Notes: generated from the letters alone by a model not told the origin. Positions 50,064 through 58,617 are shown, counted from the stretch's first letter. The stretch is 64,000 nucleotides of DNA from JADKCL01 sp046329055 (GCA_046329055.1 JAXLVK010000003.1:45501-109500); one strand, 5' to 3'. A program made the numbers and translations.

Positions 50064-50241
50064 CCGCTGCCAGGGCCGTTTTTTGGACAGGGGAGCGGCA
50101 CCAAGATGGGGCGAAAATCAGGGGGATAGCAGGATTTTTTTCGGCGCAGCAAAGCTGATTTGCGCCGAAAAAAAGTCCTGCCACCCCCTGATTTTCACCC
50201 CATTCCCGCGCCGTCCCTGCCAAAAACAACCCTGGCAGCGG
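50064..50241. repeat. 178-bp near-palindromic inverted repeat
   Basis: Two arms of about 80-85 bases flank a 12-base centre (50149-50160). The ends match exactly (CCGCTGCCAGGG 50064-50075 with CCCTGGCAGCGG 50230-50241), the middle matches well (GGGGCGAAAATCAGGGGG with CCCCCTGATTTTCACCCC), and the inner 14 bases match exactly (TTTTTTTCGGCGCA 50135-50148 with TGCGCCGAAAAAAA 50161-50174). It lies between pheS and a small gene. It could be a fold-back mobile element without its own gene, or a very stable RNA hairpin. Confidence 0.8.
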
Positions 50242-50249
50242 GCGGGAAT

Positions 50250-50447
50250 ATGCAAGAGAATCATCACAAAGGCTCGAACAAGGATGAAATCGCCCAGAGG
50301 CTGTTGCTGGCCCAAGCGGAGCTGTTGGTCGCCGATGCGGAATGTGAGGCCTTGGAGGAAAGTTTGGAGGCCGCGATCAAGCGGTACAATCGGCTGGAGC
50401 AGCTGATCGAGACGCTCGAAGACGAGCTGGACGAAGAGCCGCCCTAG
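50250..50447 (+). CDS. Small coiled-coil protein
   Basis: 65 residues from ATG 50250 (MQENHHKGSNKDE). Almost entirely helical with heptad-like leucines (AQRLLLAQAELLVADAE, YNRLEQLIETLE) and an acidic end (EDELDEEPP). The frame is also open upstream into the inverted repeat, but that part looks non-coding. Its stop overlaps the end of the convergent flavoprotein gene by four bases. It may be a small helical partner protein; no family recognised. Confidence 0.45.
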   Translation: MQENHHKGSNKDEIAQRLLLAQAELLVADAECEALEESLEAAIKRYNRLEQLIETLEDELDEEPP

Positions 50448-51667
50448 GCGGCGCTGCCCGCCGAAGTTCCCGCGATCCAGCCCGTAGTCCAGGCCGACTG
50501 GAAATTGTAGCCACCGGTAACGGCGTCAATGTCCAGGATCTCGCCGGCGAAAAATAGGCCGGGCAGGAGCTTGCTTTCCATGGTCTTGAAATTGACCTCG
50601 CTGAGGCGGACGCCGCCACAGGTGACGAATTCGTCCTTGAAGGTGCTTTTGCCAGTGACCTTGTAGGTGCCTGCGGCGAGTTCGGTGGCGAGTGCCTGCA
50701 ATTGCGGCTTGGTGAGGTCGGCCCAGTTTGCATGGTCCGAGATACGAGCAGCAAGGCAGAGTTGGTTCCAAAGGCGGTTGGGCAGGTCGAAAGCATTTCG
50801 TCCATGCACCTTGCGGCGACCAGCGGCCTCCCTTTCCTGCCGGAGTCGTTCCTGCACCTGTTCCAGAGAGCGGCCATCCACCCAGTTCACTGTGAGGTCA
50901 AATTGATAGCCCAACTCCGCCAGCGTCCGGGCGCCCCAGGCACTGAGCTTGAGAATCGCCGGGCCGCTCATGCCCCAATGGGTGATCAGCAACGGGCCAG
51001 CGGCGCTCAAGCCTTTGCCGACGGCCACCACCGCAGACGGAACCGACAAGCCTTGCAGGCCATCGATACGGGGATCGTTGATGTGGAAGGTGAACAATGA
51101 AGGCACTGGCGGTTCGATGCTGTGTCCCAGCTTCTGGAGCATGTTCCAAAGCGCTTTGTTGCTGCCTGGGGTGAAGATCACGCGGTCGGCCGTCATGGTC
51201 TGCGAGCCTGTGAGCACCAATCGCCAACGGTTGCCGTCTTGCTCCAAGCCGATCACCGTTCGTTTGGCATTCATGATCACGCCAGCTGCCCTTGCTGAAT
51301 CGACGAGGCATTGGACCACGGTCTCGGAGTCATCGGTCACCGGGAACATGCGTCCATCGTCCTCGGTTTTGAGGGCCACGCCGCGCGACTCGAACCAACC
51401 CACCGTGTCGCCCGCGCAAAAGACATTGAACGGGCCGAGCAGTTCACGACCGCCACGGGGATAGTACTTGACCAATTCCCGCGGGACGAATTCCGACGGG
51501 CAGACATTGCAGCGGCCTCCGCCGGAGATGCGCACCTTTTCCAGGAAATCGCCGCCGCGCTCCAAGATGGTGACCCTGTGCTGCGGGTTGAGTTCGGCAC
51601 AGCGGATGGCAGCGAAAAATCCCGCCGCGCCACCCCCTACGACCACGATGTTGAGGCCCTCTTTCAT
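50444..51667 (-). CDS. HI0933/YhiN-family FAD-dependent oxidoreductase
   Basis: 407 residues. Dinucleotide-binding motif VVVGGGAAGFFAAIRCAE at the N-terminus, the family signature VRISGGGRCNV, then KTEDDGRMFPVTDDS, ITHWGMSGPAIL and the C-terminal flavin motif GLFFAGEILDIDAVTGGYNFQSAWTTG (shown partially). Related proteins include BaiN, but the physiological substrate of most members is unknown. A single gene. Confidence 0.87.
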   Translation of the reverse strand: MKEGLNIVVVGGGAAGFFAAIRCAELNPQHRVTILERGGDFLEKVRISGGGRCNVCPSEFVPRELVKYYPRGGRELLGPFNVFCAGDTVGWFESRGVALKTEDDGRMFPVTDDSETVVQCLVDSARAAGVIMNAKRTVIGLEQDGNRWRLVLTGSQTMTADRVIFTPGSNKALWNMLQKLGHSIEPPVPSLFTFHINDPRIDGLQGLSVPSAVVAVGKGLSAAGPLLITHWGMSGPAILKLSAWGARTLAELGYQFDLTVNWVDGRSLEQVQERLRQEREAAGRRKVHGRNAFDLPNRLWNQLCLAARISDHANWADLTKPQLQALATELAAGTYKVTGKSTFKDEFVTCGGVRLSEVNFKTMESKLLPGLFFAGEILDIDAVTGGYNFQSAWTTGWIAGTSAGSAA

Positions 51668-51762
51668 TTGTCGGCAAATTAGCCAAAATCAACCCTGCTG
51701 CCATCACTTCCAGATTGTCCTGAAAAACGATAGCTTTGGCTAGAAGCAATACTGAAAAGGTC

Positions 51763-52131
51763 ATGTCCGAATATCAAAGGCTCAAGCGTGTCGTCAACAG
51801 TTGGATTGGGAATGTGCGGTTGCGTAAAAAGCGGCGTTCTGCGACCTATCAGGATGACAATGCCTTGATGATTTTGAGTGAATTGGGATGGAAAATGTCG
51901 CCTGCAGCGCTGGAGTATGTTTCTGGAAATAGCATCCGCAGGGAGGATTTCCTGATGCAGATTTATGCCGCCGAAGATGACTTGGGCGTGGACTTGATCC
52001 GGGACAATGTGATGCTCAACCCCGACCTCGATCCCCAAGTGTACGAGGTGGAAGACAAGATCGGAATCACCGTCAAGCACAAAGGCGAGGAATACTTGGT
52101 CGCGGAGTTTCCTTGGGAAAAGAAAAAATGA
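51763..52131 (+). CDS. Small protein of unknown function
   Basis: 122 residues from ATG 51763 (MSEYQRLKRVVNSW); an in-frame TTG at 51736 is less likely. No signal peptide. The first 35 residues are basic (LRKKRRSATYQDDN), the middle is helical (ALMILSELGWKMSPAALEYV), and the end is an acidic/charged beta region (YEVEDKIGITVKHKGEEYLVAE). Divergent from the flavoprotein, upstream of guaB by 108 bases. No family recognised. Confidence 0.6.
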   Translation: MSEYQRLKRVVNSWIGNVRLRKKRRSATYQDDNALMILSELGWKMSPAALEYVSGNSIRREDFLMQIYAAEDDLGVDLIRDNVMLNPDLDPQVYEVEDKIGITVKHKGEEYLVAEFPWEKKK

Positions 52132-52202
52132 CCCTCCAGGGCCTAGATTCCGCGATTCTGGCGGTCACAAAATCTTAACAACGCGGTTCAGGATTTCTTT
52201 AC

Positions 52203-52210
52203 TAGCTTTG
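52203..52210 (+). promoter_or_regulatory. Candidate -7 element for guaB
   Basis: TAGCTTTG, exact TAnnTTTG match 30 bases before the guaB ATG; no TTG at -33. Confidence 0.35.
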
Positions 52211-52239
52211 TCCGGCAAATATCAAGAAATATTTGCGCC

Positions 52240-53709
52240 ATGCCCCTTTCCGATAAAATCCTGTTCGAAGGCCTTACCTACGACGATGTCCTGTTGTTGC
52301 CTGCCCACTCGATGGTGCTGCCCCGGGACGTGAACACCACCTCCATGCTCACCCGGGAGATCCGCCTGAACATCCCGCTCGTCACAGCGGCCATGGACAC
52401 CGTGACCGAGTACCAAATGGCCATCGCAATCGCGGTGGAGGGTGGCCTGGGCTTCATTCACAAAAACATGCCCATCGAGGTGCAGGTCGAGCATGTGCGC
52501 CGGGTCAAGCGGCATGAGAGCGGCATGATCGTGGATCCGATCACGTTGCGGCCGGAAGACACACTTGCCAAGGCCTCCGCGATCATGGCAGAGCACAAAA
52601 TCGGTGGCATCCCCATCGTGGATGGCAACGGCAGGCTCGTGGGCATTATCACCAACCGCGACCTGCGATTCCAAGCCGCAGACAGCCGGACCATCGGCAG
52701 CCTGATGACCTCGCAGAACCTGGTCACTGCCCCCGAGGGCACGACACTTGACGAAGCCGAGCAAATCTTGCAGCGATACAAGATCGAGAAGCTCCCCGTG
52801 GTGGACAAGGACGGCCGCCTGACCGGGCTCATCACCTACAAGGACATCCTGAAGAAGCGCAACTTCCCCAATGCCTGCAAGGACCACCTCGGTCGCCTGC
52901 GGGTGGGCGCGGCCGTGGGCGTGTCGGGCGATACGCTGGACCGCATCTCGGCGCTGGTGCATGCCGGCGTGGACGTGATCACTGTGGATACCGCGCATGG
53001 GCATAGCCAAGGCGTGCTCGACACAGTGCGCAAGATCAAACAGACTTACAAGGAGCTGCAAGTGGTCGCCGGCAATGTGGCAACCAAGGGCGGCGCGCAG
53101 GCGCTCGGCGAGACAGGCGTGGACGGAATCAAGGTGGGCGTCGGCCCGGGCAGTATCTGCACCACGCGGGTGGTAGCGGGCGTGGGCGTGCCGCAACTCT
53201 CGGCGGTCATGGAGGCAGCCAAGTACGCGCTTGGCGCGGGCATCCCCATCATCGCGGACGGCGGCATCAAGTACTCTGGCGACATCCCCAAGGCCATCGC
53301 CGCAGGCGGCAGCACCATCATGGCAGGCGGCTTGTTTGCGGGCACCGAGGAAAGTCCCGGCGAGACCATCCTGTTTGAAGGGCGGAAGTTCAAGAGCTAC
53401 CGTGGCATGGGTTCGATCGAGGCGATGAAGGAAGGCAGCAAGGACCGCTACTTCCAGGACGTGGAGGACGATATCAAGAAGCTGGTGCCGGAGGGCATCG
53501 TGGGCCGGGTTCCGTTCAAGGGCAGTGTCTCCGAGGTCGTCTATCAACTCGTCGGCGGTCTGAGGGCAGCCATGGGCTATGTCGGCGCCAAGGACATCGC
53601 GGCCTTGCAGCAAGCGGATTTTGTCCGGATCACTTCGGCAGGTCTGCGCGAGAGCCATCCGCACGACGTCCACATCACCAAGGAGGCCCCCAACTATTCC
53701 CGTTCCTAA
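52240..53709 (+). CDS. guaB: IMP dehydrogenase
   Basis: 489 residues. Oxidises IMP to XMP, first step of GMP synthesis. N-terminal LTYDDVLLLPAHS, two CBS domains (about 95-205), catalytic Cys307 in GPGSICTTRVVAGVG, flap region YRGMGSIEAMKEGSKDRYF and C-terminal VRITSAGLRESHPH. Length is standard. Works with hpt and purF in the purine pathway although it is a separate unit here. Confidence 0.95.
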   Translation: MPLSDKILFEGLTYDDVLLLPAHSMVLPRDVNTTSMLTREIRLNIPLVTAAMDTVTEYQMAIAIAVEGGLGFIHKNMPIEVQVEHVRRVKRHESGMIVDPITLRPEDTLAKASAIMAEHKIGGIPIVDGNGRLVGIITNRDLRFQAADSRTIGSLMTSQNLVTAPEGTTLDEAEQILQRYKIEKLPVVDKDGRLTGLITYKDILKKRNFPNACKDHLGRLRVGAAVGVSGDTLDRISALVHAGVDVITVDTAHGHSQGVLDTVRKIKQTYKELQVVAGNVATKGGAQALGETGVDGIKVGVGPGSICTTRVVAGVGVPQLSAVMEAAKYALGAGIPIIADGGIKYSGDIPKAIAAGGSTIMAGGLFAGTEESPGETILFEGRKFKSYRGMGSIEAMKEGSKDRYFQDVEDDIKKLVPEGIVGRVPFKGSVSEVVYQLVGGLRAAMGYVGAKDIAALQQADFVRITSAGLRESHPHDVHITKEAPNYSRS

Positions 53710-53738
53710 TTCATCTAGGCACCAAAATCACCAAAGCC

Positions 53739-54209
53739 ATGAGCGAAAAGCGCGTTCAAGAATACAGCAACGATCAGATCACGGTTCGCTTCGACCCAAA
53801 TGTCTGCATCCATTCAGCGGTCTGCCTCCGCAACCTGCCCACCGTCTTTGACATCAACCGCAAGCGTTGGATCGATGTGAATGGCGACAGCGCGGACAAG
53901 ATTGTGGAATTGGTCAAGAAGTGCCCCAGTGGCGCGTTGTCCTACACCCTTGCTGGAGCGACGCCCGAGCCGGAGGCTGAACCCAAGACCGAGGAACCCG
54001 CACCTGTGGTGATCACCATCGTCCCGAATGGCTCCGCAAGGATCGCCGGGAAGGTGAAGATCATTGATCTGGAAGGAAACCTGATCATGGAGACCGAGAA
54101 ATGCTCCCTCTGCCGTTGCGGGTATTCGGAGAAGAAGCCCTTCTGTGACGGGACGCACAAGCGAATTCCGTGGGTCGGCGAGGCATTCTCTCAGCCGAAG
54201 GCGGAGTGA
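53739..54209 (+). CDS. Iron-sulfur protein: Fer4_19 domain fused to a CDGSH domain
   Basis: 156 residues. The N-terminal domain (about 8-70) matches the divergent mono-cluster ferredoxin group (Fer4_19): FDPNVCIHSAVCLRNLPTVF with Cys23 and Cys29, and KKCPSGAL. A Pro/Glu linker follows (75-90). The C-terminal CDGSH domain has ligands Cys125, Cys127, Cys136 and His140 in CRCGYSEKKPFCDGTH, which bind a 2Fe-2S cluster. Such proteins transfer electrons or clusters; the exact role is unknown. 29 bases after guaB, possibly co-transcribed. Confidence 0.85.
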   Translation: MSEKRVQEYSNDQITVRFDPNVCIHSAVCLRNLPTVFDINRKRWIDVNGDSADKIVELVKKCPSGALSYTLAGATPEPEAEPKTEEPAPVVITIVPNGSARIAGKVKIIDLEGNLIMETEKCSLCRCGYSEKKPFCDGTHKRIPWVGEAFSQPKAE

Positions 54210-54267
54210 CGGATGTGATGGCTCGTTCCATCTGGTCAATGGGTGGAAGGCGAGCCGTCTCCCAAAC

Positions 54268-54372
54268 GACATCATGCTAAGCAGAGGATTCAAAATCTCC
54301 TGCGACACGTCATGCTGAGCGGAGGATTCAAAACCTCCTGCGACATGTCATGCTGAGCGGAGCGAAGCATCT
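54268..54372 (+). repeat. Three tandem copies of a 36-38-base intergenic repeat
   Basis: Copies at 54268-54303, 54304-54341 and 54342-54372 (partial). Shared wording: GACAyGTCATGCTGAGCGGAGGATTC, then AAAAyCTCCTGC in the first two. The third changes after GCGGA to GCGAAGCATCT. No spacers separate them, so this is not a CRISPR array. The rest of the gap 54210-54672 holds only the promoter at 54612. Confidence 0.75.
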
Positions 54373-54611
54373 AGCTCGTGATGGTGTCCATTGCCTTGGA
54401 TTGGATAGAAGCTCCTGCGCCTGGATATTTCCAGAGCTACCCGTCCATCGTTCGTCCTAGATGTTTCTCCCAAGAATCGGGATCAACATCACGCTTGAAG
54501 CGAAAATTTTTTTCGCCAAGCATTTCGGCCCCTATTCGATTTAAACCTAGAAACCGACCCTGTCTCCACCCGAAATCGGCCTCTGGATGCAAGAGAAAAG
54601 GTTTTTGGGGG

Positions 54612-54642
54612 TTGTGCTCCGGAACGAGTGGACGTAATTTTG
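54612..54642 (+). promoter_or_regulatory. Bacteroidota-type promoter for the marC run
   Basis: TTG at 54612-54614, 20 bases, TAATTTTG at 54635-54642. Transcription start near 54649 supports the ATG at 54673 over the earlier in-frame GTG at 54628. Confidence 0.55.
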
Positions 54643-54672
54643 CACCCGATTTCAAAATTTGGGTCAAAGCGT

Positions 54673-55308
54673 ATGTTCAGTTTCAGCAATGTTCTCACCA
54701 TCTCGCTCACGCTTTTCGCGGTGATCGACATCCTCGGCAACATCCCCGCCATGATCGACCTGCGCGGCAAGATGGGTGAAATCCCGGCGCTCAAGGCAAC
54801 CCTCATCTCAGGAGCCATCATGGTCGGATTCTTCTTCGTCGGAGACCAATTGCTCACCCTCATCGGGATCGATGTGCATTCCTTCGCACTTGCAGGGGCG
54901 GTGGTCATCTTCATCGTGGCCATGGAAATGGTCCTGGACCGCGAATTTTTCAGACAACACAGCAATCCCATGACCGGGACCGTGGTGCCGTTGGCATTTC
55001 CCCTGATCGCCGGAGCGGGAACCCTGACCACTCTGGTGTCCCTCAAGGCCAACTTCACCACGGCAGACATCCTGCTCAGCGTGTTCATCAACCTGGTGAT
55101 CGTCTATCTCGTGATCCGCAGCACGACCCTGGTGGAGCGTCTGCTCGGGCCGAGTGGTATCGCCATCCTGCGCCGGGTCTTCGGGATCATCCTGCTCGCC
55201 ATCGCCATCAAGATCGTGAGTAGCAACGTGGGTCGCGTGATGGACCCCGAGTCGGCCCCTGTGGCCAAAGCGCCTTTTGGACTGGAACTGCCGCTTCCCA
55301 AGGGGTGA
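54673..55308 (+). CDS. MarC-family integral membrane protein
   Basis: 211 residues with six hydrophobic helices. Family landmarks: TLFAVIDILGNIPAMIDL near the start and VPLAFPLIAGAGTLTTL in the middle. Start at ATG 54673 (MFSFSNVLTISL) fits the promoter. MarC proteins resemble NAAT-type amino-acid transporters but their substrate is unsettled. Followed by the WG-repeat gene after 30 bases. Confidence 0.85.
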   Translation: MFSFSNVLTISLTLFAVIDILGNIPAMIDLRGKMGEIPALKATLISGAIMVGFFFVGDQLLTLIGIDVHSFALAGAVVIFIVAMEMVLDREFFRQHSNPMTGTVVPLAFPLIAGAGTLTTLVSLKANFTTADILLSVFINLVIVYLVIRSTTLVERLLGPSGIAILRRVFGIILLAIAIKIVSSNVGRVMDPESAPVAKAPFGLELPLPKG

Positions 55309-55326
55309 TAATCCCAATGATTCGGG

Positions 55327-55334
55327 TAATTTTG
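55327..55334 (+). promoter_or_regulatory. Candidate -7 element for the WG-repeat gene
   Basis: TAATTTTG, exact TAnnTTTG match four bases before the ATG at 55339, so any transcript from it would be nearly leaderless. No TTG at -33. Confidence 0.3.
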
Positions 55335-55338
55335 CCGC

Positions 55339-56601
55339 ATGTCTCGAAAAATCGTCTGGCTCTGGTTCATGGTTTCCCTGCTGCTCCTTGCGGCTTGTAG
55401 CGGTGGGGAAGAACAAGGTCAGACGAGCGATGGCCGAGCCATGGAGCCGCTCCTCGGAGTAGATACTACGAAGCCATTGATCACGCCGGAAGACGAAGCG
55501 GTCATGGCGAAGCGGCTGCTCATCCCCTACAAGGAAAATGGCCTCTGGGGCTATACTGATAGCAGCGGCACGGTTGTGATCCCCGCAAAATACGAGCAAG
55601 CGGGGCCTTTCTTCGACGGCGGGCTCACGGTGGTGAAAACTGGGACCGGCTTTGGCTTGCTGAATAAGAACGGCGAGGAGGTGGTGAAGCCGATGATCGC
55701 TGATCGGATCCTCGACTGTGGCTGCGGGGTCTTCGGATTCAAGCAAACCAATGGCTTCGCGTTGGTGAACAAGCTGGGCAAGCGCATCGACAAGGGGCAG
55801 GTGGAGGAGGTCTTGTCGGATTGCCACGAGGATCGGCTGGCGGTAAAGGTCGATGGCAAATGGGGTTTCCTCGACAGCAAAGGACAGCCACAGATCGAGG
55901 CAGACATGGAGCAGGTGTTTCCGTTTTACCATGGGGTGGCGCCTGTCCGCAAGGTCGGGCAGAAGATGTGGATGCTCATCGGTCGCGATGGAAGGCCGAT
56001 CGGGACGGGCAGGTTCGAAACGATGTACCCACTCACAGATGGATTCGGCGTGGGCATCCAAACCGACAACTATGGGCGCAGCAAGTACGGCGTCGTCGAT
56101 TCGCTCGGCAATACCTTGATCCCATTCCAATTTGCGCGGATTGCGGGAACGTTCACGAGCGACTATGTGGCCTGCGCGGCGTACAGCCCCTACGAGCTGG
56201 AGTCCAAGGGCATCGGCGAAGACGCCAACACCTGGTTCATCTACAACCGCCAAGGCAAGAAGGTCGGGGAGTCGCATTACACGCTTTGGGACGAATTCGC
56301 GGAGGGGCTGATCGTGGCGGAGAGCAAGCAGCGGTTTGGCTTCATCGATACAGCAGGTACGGTCGTGATCCCCTTCAAGTATGACTGGGCTTGCGCCTTC
56401 CATGACGGATTGGCTTGGGTGGGTAAGGACAGTCTGTATGGATTCATCGACCGAACTGGCAAGGAGGTGATCCCCATGAAATACGCCTCGGACTACGATT
56501 ATGTCTTCATGGAGGCGCATGGCGCACCCGTGGTGGACCCGGAGACCGGGGAGCATTTTTACATCGACCGAAACGGAAAAGAATACCGCAAGCAACCATG
56601 A
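55339..56601 (+). CDS. WG-repeat lipoprotein
   Basis: 420 residues. Lipobox LLAAC (Cys20). At least seven WG-type beta repeats from about 60 to the end, with units such as GLWGYTDSSGTVVIPAKYEQA, GFGLLNKNGEEVV, KWGFLDSKGQPQI, RFGFIDTAGTVVIPFKYD and LYGFIDRTGKEVIPMKYA. Such repeats form surface beta folds of unknown ligand. Its stop overlaps the next start (ATGA at 56598-56601), so translation of the B3/4 gene is coupled. Confidence 0.85.
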   Translation: MSRKIVWLWFMVSLLLLAACSGGEEQGQTSDGRAMEPLLGVDTTKPLITPEDEAVMAKRLLIPYKENGLWGYTDSSGTVVIPAKYEQAGPFFDGGLTVVKTGTGFGLLNKNGEEVVKPMIADRILDCGCGVFGFKQTNGFALVNKLGKRIDKGQVEEVLSDCHEDRLAVKVDGKWGFLDSKGQPQIEADMEQVFPFYHGVAPVRKVGQKMWMLIGRDGRPIGTGRFETMYPLTDGFGVGIQTDNYGRSKYGVVDSLGNTLIPFQFARIAGTFTSDYVACAAYSPYELESKGIGEDANTWFIYNRQGKKVGESHYTLWDEFAEGLIVAESKQRFGFIDTAGTVVIPFKYDWACAFHDGLAWVGKDSLYGFIDRTGKEVIPMKYASDYDYVFMEAHGAPVVDPETGEHFYIDRNGKEYRKQP

Positions 56602-57260
56602 TCGAGATCGGCATCTCCCCCGAAATTCGTGCGCTCTGCCCCAAAATGGTGCTGGGCTGCATCGAATGCGATGTCCAGGTGGCGGACAGCCCTGCTACAT
56701 TGTTGGCGGAAATCGATGCGGCTTGCGCGGCGCTTGCGGGGTCGCTGACTGTGGAGGACATCCATCGGAACTTGCCGATCCACGACACCCGTGAAGCTTA
56801 CAAGGCATTGGGGAAGGAGCCGAGCCGCTACCGTCCGAGCGCGGAGGCGCTTACCAGGCGGGTGCTGCAAGGCAAGGGACTGTACCGTGTGAACAATGTC
56901 GTGGACCTGCTGAACAAAGTTTCGTTCACGACCGGGTTCTCCATCGGAGGTTGGGATGCTGACCGCATCCAAGGCAAGGCCGTGCTAGGCATCGGGCGGG
57001 CGGACGAACCCTACCTTACGATCGGGCGCGGCGAGATGAACATCGAATTCTTTCCGGTCTTCCGTGATGATGCCGGGGCATTTGGTACCCCGACGAGCGA
57101 CTCCGAGCGGACCATGGTGAGGCCTGAGACGTGCCGTTTCCTCATGGTCTTTTATGCATTTGGCGGTGAGAGCGCATTGCAGCCCGCCATTGAGGAGTCC
57201 GTCCGGCTGCTGCGTGAATTCGGAGGAGCCACCCAATTTGAAATCAAAATCATATCCTGA
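56598..57260 (+). CDS. B3/4-domain protein
   Basis: 220 residues. Matches the stand-alone B3/4 domain otherwise found in the phenylalanyl-tRNA synthetase beta subunit: HDTREAYKALGKEPSRYRPSAEAL, then RVNNVVDLLNKVSFTTGFSIGGWD. In PheT this domain edits mischarged Tyr-tRNA-Phe. Stand-alone versions may bind tRNA or act on D-amino acids or other substrates; none is shown here. No signal peptide. Coupled to the WG-repeat gene; three bases separate it from the next gene. Confidence 0.8.
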   Translation: MIEIGISPEIRALCPKMVLGCIECDVQVADSPATLLAEIDAACAALAGSLTVEDIHRNLPIHDTREAYKALGKEPSRYRPSAEALTRRVLQGKGLYRVNNVVDLLNKVSFTTGFSIGGWDADRIQGKAVLGIGRADEPYLTIGRGEMNIEFFPVFRDDAGAFGTPTSDSERTMVRPETCRFLMVFYAFGGESALQPAIEESVRLLREFGGATQFEIKIIS

Positions 57261-57263
57261 TCG

Positions 57264-58418
57264 ATGGCACTAGAAAACTGCCTCCTACTTACGAATTCCC
57301 TCGACCTCAAGGCGGCTTATGACCGGATGGCCTTCGCGTTTGGGGAGTCAGCATTGACAGTCAATGGCGCTCCTGATGCCTGGCAATCGATCGGGCTGAC
57401 CAAGCGGAAGCTGTTTTCGAAGGCCACGGTGAATTTCGAGCCGTTGGATGCTGGGGAGCTGGACTTGGCCAAGCGGCGCATCAGTCACGTCTATCGTGGC
57501 ATTCCGGCGGAGAATGCAGACATCTTGAACCGTCTGTTGGTCCGCATCGGCACGAGCCGTCTGGGGATCGATGTGCAGGCGCCGAATGGTTTCCGGGGAT
57601 TGGAGGAAGGCGTTTTCGCGATGGCGGAGGCACTGGACGCGATCATTTTCTGGCAAGGATCGAAGATGCTCGACAAAAAGGGACATCTGATCATGGACTT
57701 CGAAGGGCGGTCTGGGGTTGCGGAATTGCCGGTGGTGGTGAGCTCGGAGGAGTGGGATGCGCAGACGCCGAAAACGGAAAATGGGGCCAAGCGGAAGGAG
57801 CGCACCGAGTCGATGATGAAGGACCGGAAGATTCCGTTTGCGAAGTCATTGCCGCCGATTGAGGGGGAGGAGATCGCGGAGTTTCGTAGCGTGGAGGAAG
57901 TGGCTGGTCGGGCATTGGCATTGCAGCTGGTCGCGGTGAAGGCGGAGGGGTTGGAGGACGAGATCGTGCAGCGGGTGATGGAGGATTTTCTGATCGAGCC
58001 GCACCTGAGTCCTGCTGAGCGGGCCTATATCAATGGGGCGGACACCGAGCAGCAGACCCGCATCAACATGATCTGGCGCTATGAGAGCCTCTGGGCCTTG
58101 CTTTGGGCGCTGGGGCATATCGAGGAGCTGCCATTTCCCGATCAAATCTGCGATGTGCCGCGTGCGGTGGAGATCATTCAAGATGCTGGTAGCTGGGAGG
58201 ACTTCTTGAAGCAGAGCCAATTGCGCAGCCCCTCGGAGTTGCTTGATCAATGCGACTTGGCCTTGAGGCTGCATTGGGCGGTGGTGAATGCCCGGCTGCG
58301 GAACGAAGAACCTCCGGCAGGGATGGAGGCCGGTGTGGTGTATGAGCGGCACTATGCGTTCAACTGGCTGCGGTGCTTCATGGACCAGGATTGGGACGAT
58401 GTTCAGACGCACACCTGA
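57264..58418 (+). CDS. DUF4272-domain protein
   Basis: 384 residues. The C-terminal half (about 180-380) shows the DUF4272 pattern: WRYESLWALLWALGHIEELPF, LRSPSELLDQCDLALRLHWAV, VVYERHYAFNWLRCFM and the ending DWDDVQTHT. The N-terminal half (1-175) is a separate alpha/beta region similar to the N-terminal part seen in some DUF4272 proteins. No signal peptide or known catalytic motif. It is the last gene of the run begun by marC. Confidence 0.75.
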   Translation: MALENCLLLTNSLDLKAAYDRMAFAFGESALTVNGAPDAWQSIGLTKRKLFSKATVNFEPLDAGELDLAKRRISHVYRGIPAENADILNRLLVRIGTSRLGIDVQAPNGFRGLEEGVFAMAEALDAIIFWQGSKMLDKKGHLIMDFEGRSGVAELPVVVSSEEWDAQTPKTENGAKRKERTESMMKDRKIPFAKSLPPIEGEEIAEFRSVEEVAGRALALQLVAVKAEGLEDEIVQRVMEDFLIEPHLSPAERAYINGADTEQQTRINMIWRYESLWALLWALGHIEELPFPDQICDVPRAVEIIQDAGSWEDFLKQSQLRSPSELLDQCDLALRLHWAVVNARLRNEEPPAGMEAGVVYERHYAFNWLRCFMDQDWDDVQTHT

Positions 58419-58442
58419 GTAGTTGATAGGGGATAGTTGACA

Positions 58443-58536
58443 GTTGATAGCGCCGCGCTGAGTGATCGCTGAGCAATGTCGAAGCGCTTGTCGAGGTGTT
58501 GATAGCGGAGCGCTGAGTGGTCACTGAGAATTGTCG
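58443..58536 (+). repeat. Direct repeat of a 39-base intergenic unit
   Basis: GTTGATAGCG..GCGCTGAG at 58443-58481 and 58498-58536. 32 of 39 positions are identical by eye; the copies are 55 bases apart. The gap 58419-58617 otherwise contains only GTTGAT/AGTTGA words and no gene. Confidence 0.65.
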
Positions 58537-58617
58537 TAGGGTTGATGCTTCCTGTTTTTGGGGATGGAAATTGCATGTAGATACAAACAATTATTTGAAA
58601 TGGATCGTTTAAGGGGT

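Noticed and set aside
49918..50229. 103-codon leftward open frame across the 50-kb inverted repeat
   Set aside because: Its sequence mirrors the frame on the other strand because of the palindrome; neither looks like a protein.
52222..53673. 483-codon open frame opposite guaB
   Set aside because: Antisense shadow of IMP dehydrogenase.
54268..54372. Tandem repeats considered as a CRISPR array
   Set aside because: Copies are directly adjacent without spacers, too few, and there are no cas genes.
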